64,000 nucleotides of DNA from Taudactylus pleione (GCA_031769625.1 JAUIMM010000002.1:434001-498000), one strand, 5' to 3'. Positions 10,149 through 22,447 are shown, counted from the stretch's first letter. The notes: a model not told the origin generated them from the sequence alone. Translations and numbers: made by a program.

Positions 10149-13100
10149 CTAATTTAACCAGCATTTCTGAATGATTAACACATTGAGACATTTTAAAAAT
10201 ATTTGAAAGATCTTGTCCCACTCCTCATCAGAAAGGGAAATATGTAAATCATCTTCAAATTTAGCTTGGATTGACAACCTATCTCTTTCGCCCGGAGCTA
10301 AAAGAATCTTATACCACACAGAAATAGCACTTTTCAGGGAAGGGGTATGTAAAATGGATAGAATAGAGCAGAAGGACTGATGTGGAGCCAAGTCATTTTT
10401 AAAAAGTGATTGGAGGAAATGACAGACACGCAAGTACTTATAAAAGTCGTGGGTAGGGACACCATATTGTGACTGGAGTTGTGAAAAAGGCTTGACACCA
10501 GTATGGTCCAAAAGATCAAAAGATTTAGACATCCCTAGATCCAACCAGAGAGACAGGGACAGGTCTGGAATAAATTTAGATACCGCTTTTAGAGATAAAT
10601 GGGCTGAGGGAAGTTTAATAATTCCTGTAATACCAAGCAACGTATCCCAAACTCGTAGAGAATCTAAAGTGCTTCTTAGTAGAGATCTCGATACCGGTCT
10701 ATGTCCAGTGTCCAACCAGAAGAGATCCCCTAAAGCAGTGATTCCCAACCTCGGTCCTCAAGGCACACTAACAGTCCTGGTTTTAGTGATATCCATGCTA
10801 AAGCACATATGGTTTAATCAAAGTAACTGAGGTACTAATTAAGTTGCCTGTGCTCAAGTATGGCTATCCATAAAACCTGGACTGTTAGTGTGCCTTGAGG
10901 ACCGTGGTTGGGAACCCCTGCCCTACAGGGATGTCAACAGATTGAGAACGTTCAATATCCACCCAGAGTTTAGGAGAATCGAGAACAAGCCAATCAGATA
11001 ATTGCGCCAGCAAGCTGGCAAATTGGTAAAATTCCAGGTTGGGTGCAGCAAGATCACCTCTAAGTTTAGACCTGGACATTCGGACATGAGAGAGTCTGGG
11101 ACGTTTCCTGTTCCAAATAAAAGAGGAGGAAACTGCATAGAATTGATTAAATAAATGGCGGGGCACTATATATGGGATGCCTCTAAAAAGATAAAGTATT
11201 TTGGGTAATAGCATCATTTTCACAGCAGCTAACCTGCCCAACCAAGAGATTTCGTAGTTAGTCCACGATTTAGTTAATGTCATAAACTGTTTTAATAAAG
11301 CAAGGTAATTACAGTCAATAACCTTGTGAAGGTCTGCGGGAATCTGAACACCCAAATAGTTTAGCGATACAGACTGCTACATATATGTGTATCTAGATTT
11401 AAGAGACAGGAGGAGGGATTGATCAATACTAAGGGCCAGAGCCTCCATCTTTGAAGCTTGATAATACAAATTAAATACTTCTGAGTAGCTACGGAGGACA
11501 GTATGGATAGCGGGAAGGGAAATTTCTGGATTGGTAACACACAATAACACATCATCCACAAAAAGGCAGATTTTATGATGTGAGGATCCAACTACAATAC
11601 CCATGATCTGGTCATGAGACCTAATACATTCAGCTAACGGTTCGATAGAAATGGCAAACATTAAAGTAGATAAAGGGCACCCCTGTCTGGTTCCATTAGA
11701 AATGGAGAATGGATTGGAAAGAAACCCGTTGCTAAAAATCCTAGCTGAAGGATTTGTATATAGCGCAAGGATTGCCTTGAGGAAGAACCCCTCCAGACCA
11801 AATTTAGTGAGGACCGTGAACAAATATAACCAGTGGAGCCTATCAAAGGCTTTTTCAGCATCTAATGATAGTAGAAGCAAGGGAACAGAAGCTTTATCAC
11901 AATAATTGAGAAGGTTAAAAAAGTATTTCTCGTATTATGGGGGGTTTGTCTGCCCAAAATAAATCCCACTTGATCCTGATTTATGAAAGCAGGAAGAAGG
12001 GGGTTAAGTCTATTGGCTAAAATTTTGGCAAATATTTTAATATCAGAATTTAAAAGGGCATTTGGGTTATAATTTTGGGGTCTGGTAGGGTCCTTGCCAG
12101 GTTTGAGGATAGTAATAATCCTAGCTTCCAACATTTCACCAGGAAATCCAGCCTGTTTGGTAGAGTCATTATACAATGCTGTAAGGATTGGCCAAAATTC
12201 ATACCGGAAATTAATATAAAAATGATTAATGAAACCATCTGGGCCAGGGGCCTTATCTCTTGGGAGAGACAAGATGGCTCTCTGGACCTCCTCCACATTC
12301 CAGTCTGCACATAGTGCCAACAAATCGTCAGTTGATATTTTAAGAAGATTAAGAGTATCCAGAAAAGAGGCAATGGACAGTTCTGTGGGTTGAGGGGTAG
12401 ACGGGTCATACTAAAGATTATATAGTTTCTCATAATAAGCCGCAAACTGATTTGCAATATCCCTGGGATTTGAAATCGGGCTACCATGAGGATTAGTTAA
12501 AAATTTAATGCGGTTAATGGCATTCTTACCCCTAAGTTTACGCGCTAGCAATTTGCTAGCCCTATTACCCATGGTATACAATTTTTGGTTAATATGGGCT
12601 ATGGCAGGCTGAACAGTCTGGAGAGAAAGTGTATTGAGTTTCCTACGAGCTTCATCTAATTCAGCTTTAATATGAGCGTCATGAGGATTAGATTTATGTC
12701 GAGCTTCCAGACGGATAACCTGGGATCCATATGACACCTGAACTTCTTTAGCGATAACTCTAAGACGTGCTGCTGATTGGATAGATGCTTCTTTCATCAC
12801 TGCCTTCAAAGCACACCAATGAGTACTAAACGAGGTATCATTAGGAACATTAGTCTGAAGGTAAACTTCAAGAGCATCATGTAATATACGTACTCCTTCT
12901 GGTTCTGATAATAAATAGGCTGATAACCACCATGGCCTCAAAGGTGGATTATGGGAAAATGGTGCCCAGTTCCAAACTAGGGGGGCATGATCTGACCAAG
13001 TAATGGGGAGCAAAGATATAGTGGATATATTCTGTAGTGCCCATTTATCCAGTGCCAGGATGTTTAACGCGCCATGCATCATATAAATCATATTCTGACA

Positions 13101-13485
13101 TTATCTGGGGAAAAGAAGCTGACAGACCACGTGCAGTTTCAAGGGACTGTTTGGAAATGGTAGAGGTCTTATCAAGACAGGGATCTGGGGCAATATTAAA
13201 GTCTCCCATAATAAATAGGCTTCCTTTGCAGATATCCTGAATAATAGTAAAAAGTTTGCGTACAAAACTAATCTGTCTAGAATTAGGGACATATAATGAA
13301 GCTAAAGTGACCTCCCAGCTTCCCCAATAAAATTAAATATCTGCCATTCCTATCGGCGATCTTTTTTTCGAGCATAAAAGGGCAGGCAGTGTGTATTAAG
13401 ATCGCAACCCCATTTCTCTTGAAACGGCCACTAGGGAAATAGCAGGTAGGGTAGGTCTTTTTGAAAAATTGAGGGGGAGCATGGG
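10149..13485 (-). pseudogene. LINE ORF2 remnant: endonuclease end, reverse transcriptase, C-terminal domain
   Basis: On the minus strand, 13485-12411 holds the endonuclease C-terminus and linker. The RT domain follows in two frames. 12323-11862 has the finger motif DKAPGPDGF and a KPGKDPTRPQNY segment. 11880-11377 has DAEKAFDR (palm motif A), NGTRQGCPLS (motif B) and FVDD (catalytic motif C, usually FADD in this clade). 11355-10885 carries the thumb/connection typical of L1/Tx1 ORF2 (WLGRLAAVKMMLLPKILYLF). 10748-10149 is the C-terminal part. Frame changes occur at each boundary, and a hAT MITE at 10736-10920 interrupts the reading. It is non-functional. Confidence 0.9.
10736..10920. mobile_element. 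hAT-like MITE, CAGTGATTCCCAACC family, copy 1
   Basis: A 185-bp element with ends CAGTGATTCCCAACC and GGTTGGGAACCCCTG is flanked by the 8-bp duplication CCCTAAAG/CCCTACAG (one mismatch). It is inserted in the LINE ORF2. The copy at 37386-37570 has the same length. Confidence 0.9.
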
Positions 13486-13669
13486 CTAAAAGTTGATTTT
13501 AGTCATTTTAAAATCGATCAACATCGATGTTGTGTTTCTGGGACTAAATCACACTTTACTAATACTTCAAAAAAAATAAAAAATATCTGTTGGTAAATGT
13601 GTGATGTAGCCCTAGAAACACAACATCGATGTTGATCGACTTTAAAGCAATCAAAATCAACCCTAAGGA

Positions 13670-14013
13670 GTCTGAATGTATAGAATTATGCCTATGTATT
13701 ACTTTCCTGTATGACAGTACCATGTACACAAAGTGTTCCTTCAAGTTTAGCCAATGCCTACTCACAGTGGAAGCCGCCATTTTGTTGGATACAATAATGT
13801 TGGCGAGACTGCCGAGGTCTGTCCCCTCATACATTACTGATGCCTTCACTACATGCAGGTGACAGGACTACTGTAAAGTACCATAGAGAAGTGCTGTAAA
13901 TGCTATAACAGATGTGACACAGATGTACTCGATGTTGTCAGTCAACTATAGTTCTTTTGCAGTGGAAATGAGATCTGTAAGTGTTTTCTGATGACCTACG
14001 TTCTTCTTCACAG
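13670..14013. other. Intron tail before the SLC6A8 TM12 exon
   Basis: This is unique-looking sequence ending in a good polypyrimidine tract and CAG. No separate feature is seen. Confidence 0.55.
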
Positions 14014-14184
14014 GCCATATTCATCTTCAACCTAGTGAATTACAAGCCCCTGACGTACAATAAGACCTACACGTACCCGTGGTGGGGTGAGGCCATCGGC
14101 TGGTGCTTTGCTATGTTATCCATGCTGTGTGTTCCTGTGACCTTCATCTATAAAATTACACGTGCCAAAGGAACACTGAAAGAA
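14014..14184 (+). CDS. slc6a8: SLC6A8 exon: second half of TM11, extracellular loop 6, TM12
   Basis: This 171-bp, phase-0 exon lies between TTCTTCTTCACAG and GTACGTGT. It encodes [19 protein letters not shown], then a tryptophan-rich [10 protein letters not shown] motif, TM12 ([15 protein letters not shown]) and the start of the cytosolic tail (RAKGTLKE). PLTYN and YPWWGEA..GW are conserved in SLC6 proteins, and NKTY creates a possible N-glycosylation sequon in the last extracellular loop. The 8,121-bp intron before this exon contains a LINE/Tc1/MITE nest. Confidence 0.94.
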
Positions 14185-14560
14185 GTACGTGTCCAGGCTT
14201 CTCTTGTATTGCAATATAATTGCTTATTTTATGTATTATATCAACGAATGGATCACTTAAAACACATTCATGTTTTCTTTTCATTAGATTTTCTTGTAAA
14301 TCTGAGAGTTATCTGTGGGTAGAAAAGTAGATGGGGCCTATACAGTAGTAATGGGCAATCTTTAGCTTATAGTACATATGGGCTTTATGCTGTAATGTAC
14401 CGTTGCTTTGCTTTTGGAACTGAGCGGCACCATATGTAATACTTACATATAACATACCGTGCATCTCTGCTGAAAAATGGTGAAAAACTGAATTCCCCTA
14501 CCACAGAAGTGGTGGAGAATGTTGGTGCATGTAGGGTGAACTGCACAAAATCCTCTCATA

Positions 14561-14959
14561 GGGGTCTATTCATCATCCCTTAATGTCTAAAAAAGTAGAA
14601 ATTAAGGATCGAGGCGATCTGGCCCGAAGTCCCCATACTATTGTATGAGGACAAATTTCATCACGTTTCACAGCTATTTTCAGAGCTTGAATGTGGGAAC
14701 CTTTGCCATCTTTAGATGGTGTTTGTTCTTGCACCCCTGCACCTTCCCTATGGGAAGGAGCCCCGGCTGCGTAGAAGGATCCCTCCGCCACTGCTCGGCT
14801 CCTTCTGCTGGCAGTCGCGCATGCGTGATCCCAATTTCCCTGCAAGTCAGATGCGGTAATGCTAAGGATTCGCGGGGACAGCTGATCTTCAATGTTTATT
14901 TGCTCTGGTGCTGAATGTGATTTAGATACTTCATTATAATGAACATAATGAATAGGCCC
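14561..14959. mobile_element. MITE with GGGGTCTATTCAT ends
   Basis: GGGGTCTATTCAT at the left is mirrored by ATGAATAGGCCC at the right. Both are flanked by ATA, which may be a 3-bp target duplication. It lies within the last SLC6A8 intron. The ends resemble those of 5954-6869 but the interior differs. Confidence 0.6.
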
Positions 14960-15624
14960 ATAATCTCAGTACCATGGAGCTCCTCTGGGTACGCCCTCTG
15001 CTGGATGGCTGTGCAAAGAGATTAGACATAGAAGAAAGAGTAGAAATGCTTTGATCTTTGCTTCATACAGTATATGCCATGGTACATAGACTCCTGGAGC
15101 TCTTATGATGCTTAGTCAGAACTTTGCACTCCTTAAAGTCTCCCAGTTGAGCATTTTTCAATCTGGACTTACTAGGACCAAGTTTGCAAGGTCCTCAAAA
15201 CACCTAATATAAAAGAGTTGCAGACGAAAAAAAAAAGACAGTAAAGCTAATTTACATTTACAACAGTGGAAAACCTGAGAGGGTCCATGATGCCTAAATG
15301 CACCTTCTCCACCCCTTTATTAAATATTTTTAATTAAAGCTACATCTTGTTTTTGCATCTGGCCTCATAAGCATGTACACACAGACAAGTTAGCCCTTGA
15401 TCTCCTCCAATCAGACGATGCAACATTTTGCATCACTGTGGATTCCACCATCTTGGTTGAGAAATCTGTGAGCTCCCACATGAAAGCGGGTGCATTTGTG
15501 GGAGCAGAAGTGTGACTTCACAACATTTGCATCATATAAATGAGCAACAGTGTTAATGCTTTGCACTTAGATCACTCTACATCTCCACTCTGTAGCTAAT
15601 GACCTTGTTGATATTCATTCACAG

Positions 15625-15762
15625 CGTTGGCAGCATTTGACTGAACCCGTCTGGGGAGCTCATCATTTAGAGTACATGGCACCTGATGCAGATGTCAAGA
15701 GCTTGACCAGCATGAGCCCTGTGTCGGATAATAAAGTTATCATCTTCGAGAGTGTTATGTGA
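15625..15762 (+). CDS. slc6a8: SLC6A8 terminal coding exon (cytosolic C-terminus)
   Basis: The acceptor ATTCATTCACAG precedes an in-frame 45-codon segment and TGA at 15760-15762. It begins [19 protein letters not shown] and ends IIFESVM. From memory the human protein has the same RWQHLT..W..HHLEY start and a terminal ESVM, with a one-residue length difference. This tail distinguishes SLC6A8 from the other SLC6 members and fixes the paralogue. No frameshift or stop is seen in any of the four exons, so the gene looks intact here. Confidence 0.95.
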   Translation, partial: RWQHLTEPVWGAHHLEYMAPDADVKSLTSMSPVSDNKVIIFESVM

Positions 15763-17940
15763 AGTGAGCACCCAGCAACTGCAATCCTCCAAGGTTTACT
15801 CATGTCCATCTCCATCTTCTCACTGATCTAGAACAGACACTAGTGTCCCAATGCATACATCTCCTCTTACCGATGAGGCAACTTGAAGTTATTGTCCCAC
15901 ATCTTATGAAGCATCTCCTAGCTATGGTGGATGAAACATGAAGAGTAGACGGCTCTCCCAATATCATAAATATGGTCCATATTAAAGCCGATATGTGAAT
16001 GTACAGACCAAAATTGTAATAGTTAGTTTTTATCCCACTGAATAGGTAGAATGAGATGGTAGATAAGTGGGACGGTAGTTACTTGAAATTCCCTTTCCCC
16101 ACATCATCATGGTCTGAAATTGAGTACCTGATTGGTTCATTTAAAATAAGACTGTATTTACAATTTGTGGTGTTGCCCTCAACACAACTTGTGGTGTTAC
16201 TGGAGATGTTGGCAGTTAGACTAGAACATGTTCTTACCGTGCAGCTTTTCAGTGGCTAGTTCTCCAGGAACCGCAGCCAACCTGCTAGTTTGCCTCATTG
16301 TAAATACAGAACCGCATGTGGACAATCTCACCAAACCAATGTAAAATTCTCTTCGCCAACAGTTTGCTTAGCAAATAAGCTCTAGATAGCCTCAATGAAG
16401 GAGATGCTCAAGGCTGGAGGAATGCAAAGGGAATTCTGATGCCAAATGAATCATGTGGGGACACAGTAAACAGATAACACTGCAACGGCATATTTGCTTT
16501 TTAAGGGGTTTTGCCAAATGCTTTTGCGATATCAAAACAAATCCATGTCTTCCTTTGCTACCAGGAACACTCATCCCAAAATATCACTGCAAAACAAATA
16601 GCAGGACAGGCACCCACAATGCACTGCAGTGCGGTGCTTGCCAGTGTAAGTAACACTTGTGTTTGAAAGGATTGGTCTGGATTAGTGTTATGACAACAAG
16701 AAGTCACATGGTGAATGTAAAACACTAGCGCTGACAGAATTAACCCCTAAAGGCATCATCTTCACCTTGCATTGCCGTGCTTATATCCCTCACCCCATGC
16801 AGTAAAGTGGGTTCTAAAGGTCAAGGCCTTTTCACTTGACACATTTGTAATACCCAAATGCATCACTGCAGACAACAGCAAAAGCTGAATTTGCACTTTT
16901 TTTTAATTTTATTTTTATCAGTATATGTGTACGTGTTGTTTGTACAGGTGACCCGTAAGGAAACCAAATGTATTAACAGACATGTATAACACTAAATCGC
17001 TGCTCGTTCTAGTATCCGTCCCTGCTGAGAAGGGAGAGCTCTGCTGCTATAGGCACTGCTGTGGCGGGTGTCCATTTTGTGCCTCTAGATACAGTGAAAT
17101 CTATGCATCAACCAAGGCACACATCAGTGTACTGTTTTGCAGTACATCATTTTATGTCTTGCTTACATACTTTTACAATATTTTCTGTCAGGTTGTGTTA
17201 AAACGATGTAGGCCCCAAACTGCATCAAAGACCAGGTGGGGTCTACAAGGGAACATAGCCCGAAAACTTACAACATCCCATAAAAAGAAGCCTGACATTG
17301 CCTTGAAAATCAATATTCAGTGTTTGAATTTTAATTTAAGCGAAGACTTCCAAATTTATGGTATTGACAAATTATATGCTATGGGGCATGCTGGGAAGTT
17401 ACGTCATGGTGAGATGCATCATGGGACTCAGGAGACGTTTCCAAAAGAAAAATGCCTGTAGCATTAATTGAATTATATCATTAGTCTTTTCTGGGATTTA
17501 CTGACAGATAAGTTACACAAATACTCCTAAATCATGATTTTATTTTATTTTTAATTATAAGAGCTAATAATGTACTGGAACCATTTGTGCTTCCCACCCC
17601 CAGCAACCTTAAGCAGCAGAATTATTACGCTCATGAGCTTTTAAAAGATGCAAACTTCTAATTTTGTTATAAATATTTTTGTGCCGCAGAAAAACAATGT
17701 AATTTTTATTTTATTTTTTGGTGAAAAAAACAAAAAAAAAAACATGTATAGAGAAAAGTTTTTATCAAGAAAAAAAGTAGAAAAGATTGTTATATTTTGT
17801 GACTTTTTGAAAGACGAGAGACCCAGTGTTACTTGTGTGTTGTAGATATTGATCTGTATTTTGTAAATCGTTGTGATACAATTTGCAGCAGTAAACATGT
17901 GAAGGGATATCTGGTAACTGTGAAATAGGCCCTGACTCAA
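15763..17940 (+). other. slc6a8: SLC6A8 probable 3'UTR and downstream flank
   Basis: This region follows the TGA and has little recognisable repeat content until a MITE-like palindrome begins near 17945, which suits a long 3'UTR. A weak ATTAAA lies at 15982, and a very AT-rich tract at 17640-17870 could be the distal end. No convincing AATAAA occurs before 18246, so the cleavage site cannot be fixed from sequence. ORFs here (for example 16982-17461) lack domain signals and splice context. Confidence 0.45.
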
Positions 17941-17944
17941 AGAC

Positions 17945-18125
17945 GACTCTGGGTCGTATTTACTATCTTGGTGGGGCAATCTGCTGGGCTGTGCAGTAAC
18001 TCACAGCAATCAGATCAGTTCATTTTACTAGTGCAGCTTAGAAAATGAAAGCAAACGTCTGATTGGTTGCTGAGGGTTACAGCACATTTGAAGTGCATTA
18101 CGCCGTGCTATTGCCCCAGTGATTT
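17945..18125. mobile_element. Decayed palindromic MITE
   Basis: GTATTTACTATCTTGGTGGGGCAAT is mirrored loosely by ATTGCCCCAGTGATTTATT. An inner pair, CAACCAATCAGA-type and TCTGATTGGTTGC, is still visible near 18010 and 18060. Confidence 0.5.
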
Positions 18126-18644
18126 ATTTGAGCTACTTTTTCCCTTAGGTTAGGGGAAATCATCTTCAGCTGCTTGTGAATGGCGCCTCTCCGTGTTTTC
18201 TGCAATCCGCAGTAAATTGTTCATTACAAACAGCTGAAGAGCTCAAATAAATACATAAATTCAGTGCAAATCCCTCAAAAATGTGTACGTTAAAGTAATA
18301 GAGTGTATATATGTTATTATGAACAGTTGTAGATAATGTCATCACAAGAGTTGCTGCTAAGAGTACAAGCAATGGAATAATAGAACACTAGTGAAATAGC
18401 CTTTCAGCACAACCACAGTGACAGAAGTGAAGAACTGTCACTTAACACCTCATTCACCTTCCTGAAAACTCACTTGAATTTACTTTTTTTACTTCATTAT
18501 TTACTATTAAAGTGCACCACCTGTCATTTTATGGTCTGCTCCAATATCCATGACAATGCAGCCAATGAAATCAGTATCTGAATATCAGTATCCCTTTTCT
18601 GATTTAAATTAATTCATTTTAATCATAGAGTCCAACTGTTTTAA

Positions 18645-19379
18645 ACCTGGGTACACACTAGGTCGGCCCGTCGAGCTATCTGACGATTGGTAAGTGTATA
18701 CACTATGCTTGCCGACATTCTGGCTGCCCCCTCTGGAAGGGAGCAGCCAGGTCGGCATTGCAGGGGGGCGTGGCTGCTATAGGGGGGTGCGGCCAGACAT
18801 ATTAGCCAACATTTGTGGGCTGAGCAGGGGGGAGTCACGTCATTTTGGCCCTGCCCCCACAGCACAAAGCCGAGATTACTGGCGTTGTGAAGCAGGGGGC
18901 GGGGTCATGATGACGCGATTCAGCAAGGGGGTTTTCTATTGTAACCGCGGGGTGGTCCAAAGAGGTCGGCGGCCACCGGGAGGCTTGCCTGCCTTCCCGG
19001 GGGGGCCGGGAGGGGCACTCTATTTTTGGGAGGCTCCCGGCCGAATCGGGAGGGTAGGCAAGTATGGTATACACACTTACCAATCGTCTGCCCAATGTGC
19101 CAGGCTTGACAGCTCAACTGGGCGGGCATTTGAATTTGCCGACCCAGTTGAGCTGTCAATTACCACCTGGTCTCTGCAGCAAGTGTACGGGCGATCGGTG
19201 GGTCTCCTGTACACACCAGCAGATGATATATCAGCCATCTGCTATGCTGCACAGCAGATCAGATATGTCTGTGAACAATGTAATTCACAGACATGTCTGC
19301 TGTACACACCCGGCGATGCACTATAGATATATCGCCCGTTCAATGCAATGGGCGATATATCTGTCAGAGTGTACCCAGA
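18645..19379. mobile_element. TTAA-flanked MITE (piggyBac/Kolobok type) with a hAT MITE inside
   Basis: The ends ACCTGGGTACACAC and GTGTACCCAGA lie between two TTAA tetranucleotides (18641-18644 and 19380-19383), the target site of piggyBac and Kolobok elements. A 363-bp hAT-like MITE sits in the arm GACGATTGGTAAGTGTATAC, so the original element was about 365 bp. The 210-aa ORF across this nest is not a gene. Confidence 0.85.
18704..19066. mobile_element. hAT-like MITE, CATACTTGCC family, copy 2
   Basis: It is bounded by the perfect 8-bp duplication GTATACAC (18696-18703 and 19067-19074). The ends TATGCTTGCCGAC and GGTAGGCAAGTATG are inverted. Inside are GGGAGGCTTGCCTGCCTTCC-type blocks shared with the copies at 699, 22510 and 34467. 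Confidence 0.92.
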
Positions 19380-19383
19380 TTAA

Positions 19384-20746
19384 GACGTAAGGTCAAAGGC
19401 ATTGCAGACCTTACTTTAATTCTTTGTTAATGAAGTTTGACATCTATGATATCTATATTTAACGGAATATGCTTTTCTCTTAATATGTAAACAAGTATAA
19501 CTACATTGATGTAAAACAAAGATTTGCTTTTTAATCACATACATCCCATCCCCTTTAGATGTAGACATCACCACATAGAGGGGCAGATTCGGTTAGGGTA
19601 ACCTGGGCAGGAAAACCTGGCTTGTGTTTGCAAGCAAAAAAAAAAGATAGTTTTGTCTCCCATAATAACTTGCTATGTGTGTAACTACACCAAAAATGTG
19701 CAGCTACTACAACTCTGCCATTACAGTGATACCCCTTTTATACCAGAGCTAAAACCCGGGTTATTGCCTGGTTAACCCGGGTAGCTCCTTGGTGTTAAAG
19801 GGACAGGTTTGGATTCCTGGGTCGAGTGACCAGGTAATTCAACCCAGGTAACTTGCAGGGTTTAACACGGGAATGACCCATGAAACCCTGCAGTGTAAAC
19901 GGCGCGATCCGGGTCATGATGACCTGGAGCGCACCGCATGCCTGCCGATTGGCCGGCTTCAGTGGCGCTTGGAGATGACGTCATCTCCAAGCGTCCACTT
20001 CCACGCCGGAAGAGCCGAGTGTAAAAGCGGTATCAGCTGGCTATCATGAATACCTTACTGACATTTTAACAATATGTCTAACACTATAGCAACAAACAAA
20101 AATATGTAAATGTATATTTATTGCCTTGTTATACGGCTGAAAGGAAATGTATCCATTAGGAACTCCTATACACCAGATTCTCAGTGGGTGTGGGTCTCAC
20201 ACCCTCTCTGTGACTCAGTTATATAGCACCACTGATGTGAATAACTGCCCCATCCTTTATCAACATTTGTAAACACTAGGGGACAAAGATTGCACCAGAT
20301 CCACCCCAACCAGCTATAACTGCCCGAGCCAATGAATTCGGAGTTTGCACAGAGTACGTGTTAGTCGTGTAGAGGCAGAAGGTGTGAGATAATGAATATT
20401 TAGAAGAATTGTGCAGACTAAGTATGTCCTATAGTTTTTGTCTGCTTTACTGGGTAATCATTGCTATGGATAATGCTGAGTTAGTGATTGGTTAATCCTT
20501 TAATTATCACCTCTGTGAATATTTTGCTTATTGGTTAAAGTTTCCTATACCAAATCCTTCTCTATACCAGTTTGGGATCTGAGATTCTGTAGTATATTAA
20601 CTTTAACAAGTTGCAACTACCTTCTCAATGGGGGAGGATGCTTATCAAGGTTGGGATCATTGGTCCTCGTTACTCTCCTTTTCTAACAAATATAGGAACA
20701 GGGCAAGTGTAAGGCTTGTCGGCACTTCAGCCTACTCCTACAATTA
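19384..20746. other. Intergenic, no gene
   Basis: No exon or complete transposon is recognised. A GC-rich patch at 19740-20035 (GGGTTAACCCGGGT-type and GACGTCATCTCCAAGCG inverted pairs) is probably a degenerate MITE. Confidence 0.45.
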
Positions 20747-21073
20747 CAGGTTGAGTCTCCCATATCCAAATATTCTGAAATACGGAATAATTTTGGCATG
20801 ACTGAAAAAAACTGAGAAAATGAAACTTTTGACTTTTGATGGTTCAATGTACACAAATTTTGTCTAAAGCACAATTTATTAAAAATAATGTATAAAATTA
20901 CCCACAGGCTGTGTGTATAGGGTGTATATGAAACATAAATGCATTCTGTGTGTATATTGGGGTCCCATCCTAAGATATTTAATTACGATATGCAAATATT
21001 CCAAAATACGGAATATTCCGTTATACAAAATACCCCTGGTCCCAAGCATTTTGGATATGGGAGACTCAACCTG
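20747..21073. mobile_element. pogo/Tigger-like MITE resembling mammalian MER2-type elements
   Basis: A 327-bp element lies between TA dinucleotides (20745-20746, 21074-21075), with ends CAGGTTGAGTCTCCCATATC and GATATGGGAGACTCAACCTG. On the minus strand, blocks such as GGAATATTTGCATAT, TTTATGTTTCATATACACC and TGTACATTGAACCATCA match, from memory, human Tigger/MER2-group repeats in the same order. It has no transposase. Confidence 0.8.
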
Positions 21074-22447
21074 TACCACCAATACACACTTCCGAGCTCC
21101 ACAGGTGAAAGAGCGTCGTATAAGTTCCACAGCCGCCGCCTGCATTAAATACAACAAAGATGTCTCTGTCAGAGACATCCTTAATTTTGTGGTAGGCAGA
21201 CTCAGTGGCGCCCCCCAGCTGCCTAATGGTGGAGCCGGCCCTGTATAAGAAACCTTCCAGGCCAGATACCAGACTTAAAGGCGTGATACATCTCCCCTCA
21301 ATGTAACAAGGCTTCCACTTGAAGGCCTTAACTCTGCCGAAGTTCTCAAACACTGCAGGGAGGGAATTTGGCCAAAAAGCACCTTTTTGTGTATTGTTTC
21401 TGTAGTTTTATTTTTGTGTGTTAAGAATAAGATATGCTTGTTTGGAATCCATTTTTTTTTTCTGTGTAACATTTTTTATTTTTGTTGGATTCCTATTCTC
21501 TTTGAGCCTAAACCTTGGATAATTTGGGGTAGTGTCCTTGAATATTGTTTCATTCACCAGCAAACCTGGATTGTGTAAAAATAAGATAAGACTGAATTTT
21601 AGAAATGAAGCCATACATGTTTGGAGTCATCGGACGACATGGGACCTGCACACCACAGAGTGATGACCATTTTCATGGCCTCTACTGTTGTTTTTTCAAT
21701 GGCTGATTTTCTGGATGTAAAATAGGAATGTTGGCCAGCTATAGTGCACCTTAGTTTTGCAGTACATTACTGTGTAATGCTGTTAGCGGTAAGGGTTTAG
21801 TAGGGCTTGGTTCTTTGTGTGCAAAATAACACTCCCTTTAGGACCCTGTCCATAGATGTCAATTTATCTCAGCTGAACCACAGTCATTTAAGAATTACTT
21901 GGACTATTTATTTAACAATATATATTAACAAAATATTGTTAAAACCAAGATGGTTACCATATTTGGATGTTACACGGAAACTATATTTTTCCAATGTAAT
22001 ATCCATCAGATGCAGCTTAGTAAATTTTACTGTTGATTTAGTATTTGCATTCTAAAGACCGATTTATTTAATGTCACATATATTTTGAATTAAATCTGCT
22101 TCTAACTGTATTGGTCTTAAAAGTGAATGTAAACATATGTAAATAAGGTCTAATGGTGATACGATTAAATATTGATGCTATTTAAGTAGATTCAGATCTT
22201 GCTTCACTTTTGCGACTTAGAAGGAGCAAATGTGCAATTAGGGTTGTTTAATAACATTTAAATCTGCTGTAAAACCAAAGCAAATAACCAGCAATTAGTT
22301 TGATCTGTTTTGAACAAAGTTAGAAAATAAAAGCAAATGTCTGATTACTGTGCTTTTAGTGTAGATTTGCACCACTGAGCAATGCTGATACATAACTGCG
22401 GAGTCCTGTTGGTGGCCTGTAAGTGTGGTTGGAAGACTAGACACACA
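21074..22447. other. Intergenic, no gene
   Basis: AT-rich, unremarkable sequence. ORFs such as 20913-21248 and 21807-22055 have no domain or splice support. Confidence 0.45.

Larger units (their letters stand above)
7870..13485 (-). mobile_element. Tx1/L1-clade LINE, 5'-truncated, interrupted twice
   Basis: This is an antisense non-LTR retrotransposon. A poly(T) run at 7881-7888 is its A-rich 3' end, and the 15-bp target duplication CTAAAAGTTGATTTT marks both borders. ORF2 is broken over 13485-10149. The 5' end falls inside the endonuclease domain, so ORF1 and the endonuclease N-terminus are missing. Removing the inserted Tc1 (7935-9584) and hAT MITE (10736-10920) leaves about 3.8 kb. Frameshifts and stops make it inactive. 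Confidence 0.88.
7843..13668. mobile_element. Palindromic MITE split by a LINE insertion (outer shell of a nest)
   Basis: The left piece (7843-7869, GGGGTATACTTACTAAAAG) and right piece (13486-13668) belong to the same MITE as the intact copy at 38843-39078. The right piece contains the family arm AACATCGATGTTGTGTTTCT and its mirror. The LINE between them is bounded by a 15-bp duplication CTAAAAGTTGATTTT (7855-7869 and 13486-13500), which is MITE sequence. Confidence 0.85.

Noticed and set aside
18694..19326. 210-aa plus-strand ORF
   Set aside because: It spans the borders of two nested MITEs and has no known domain.
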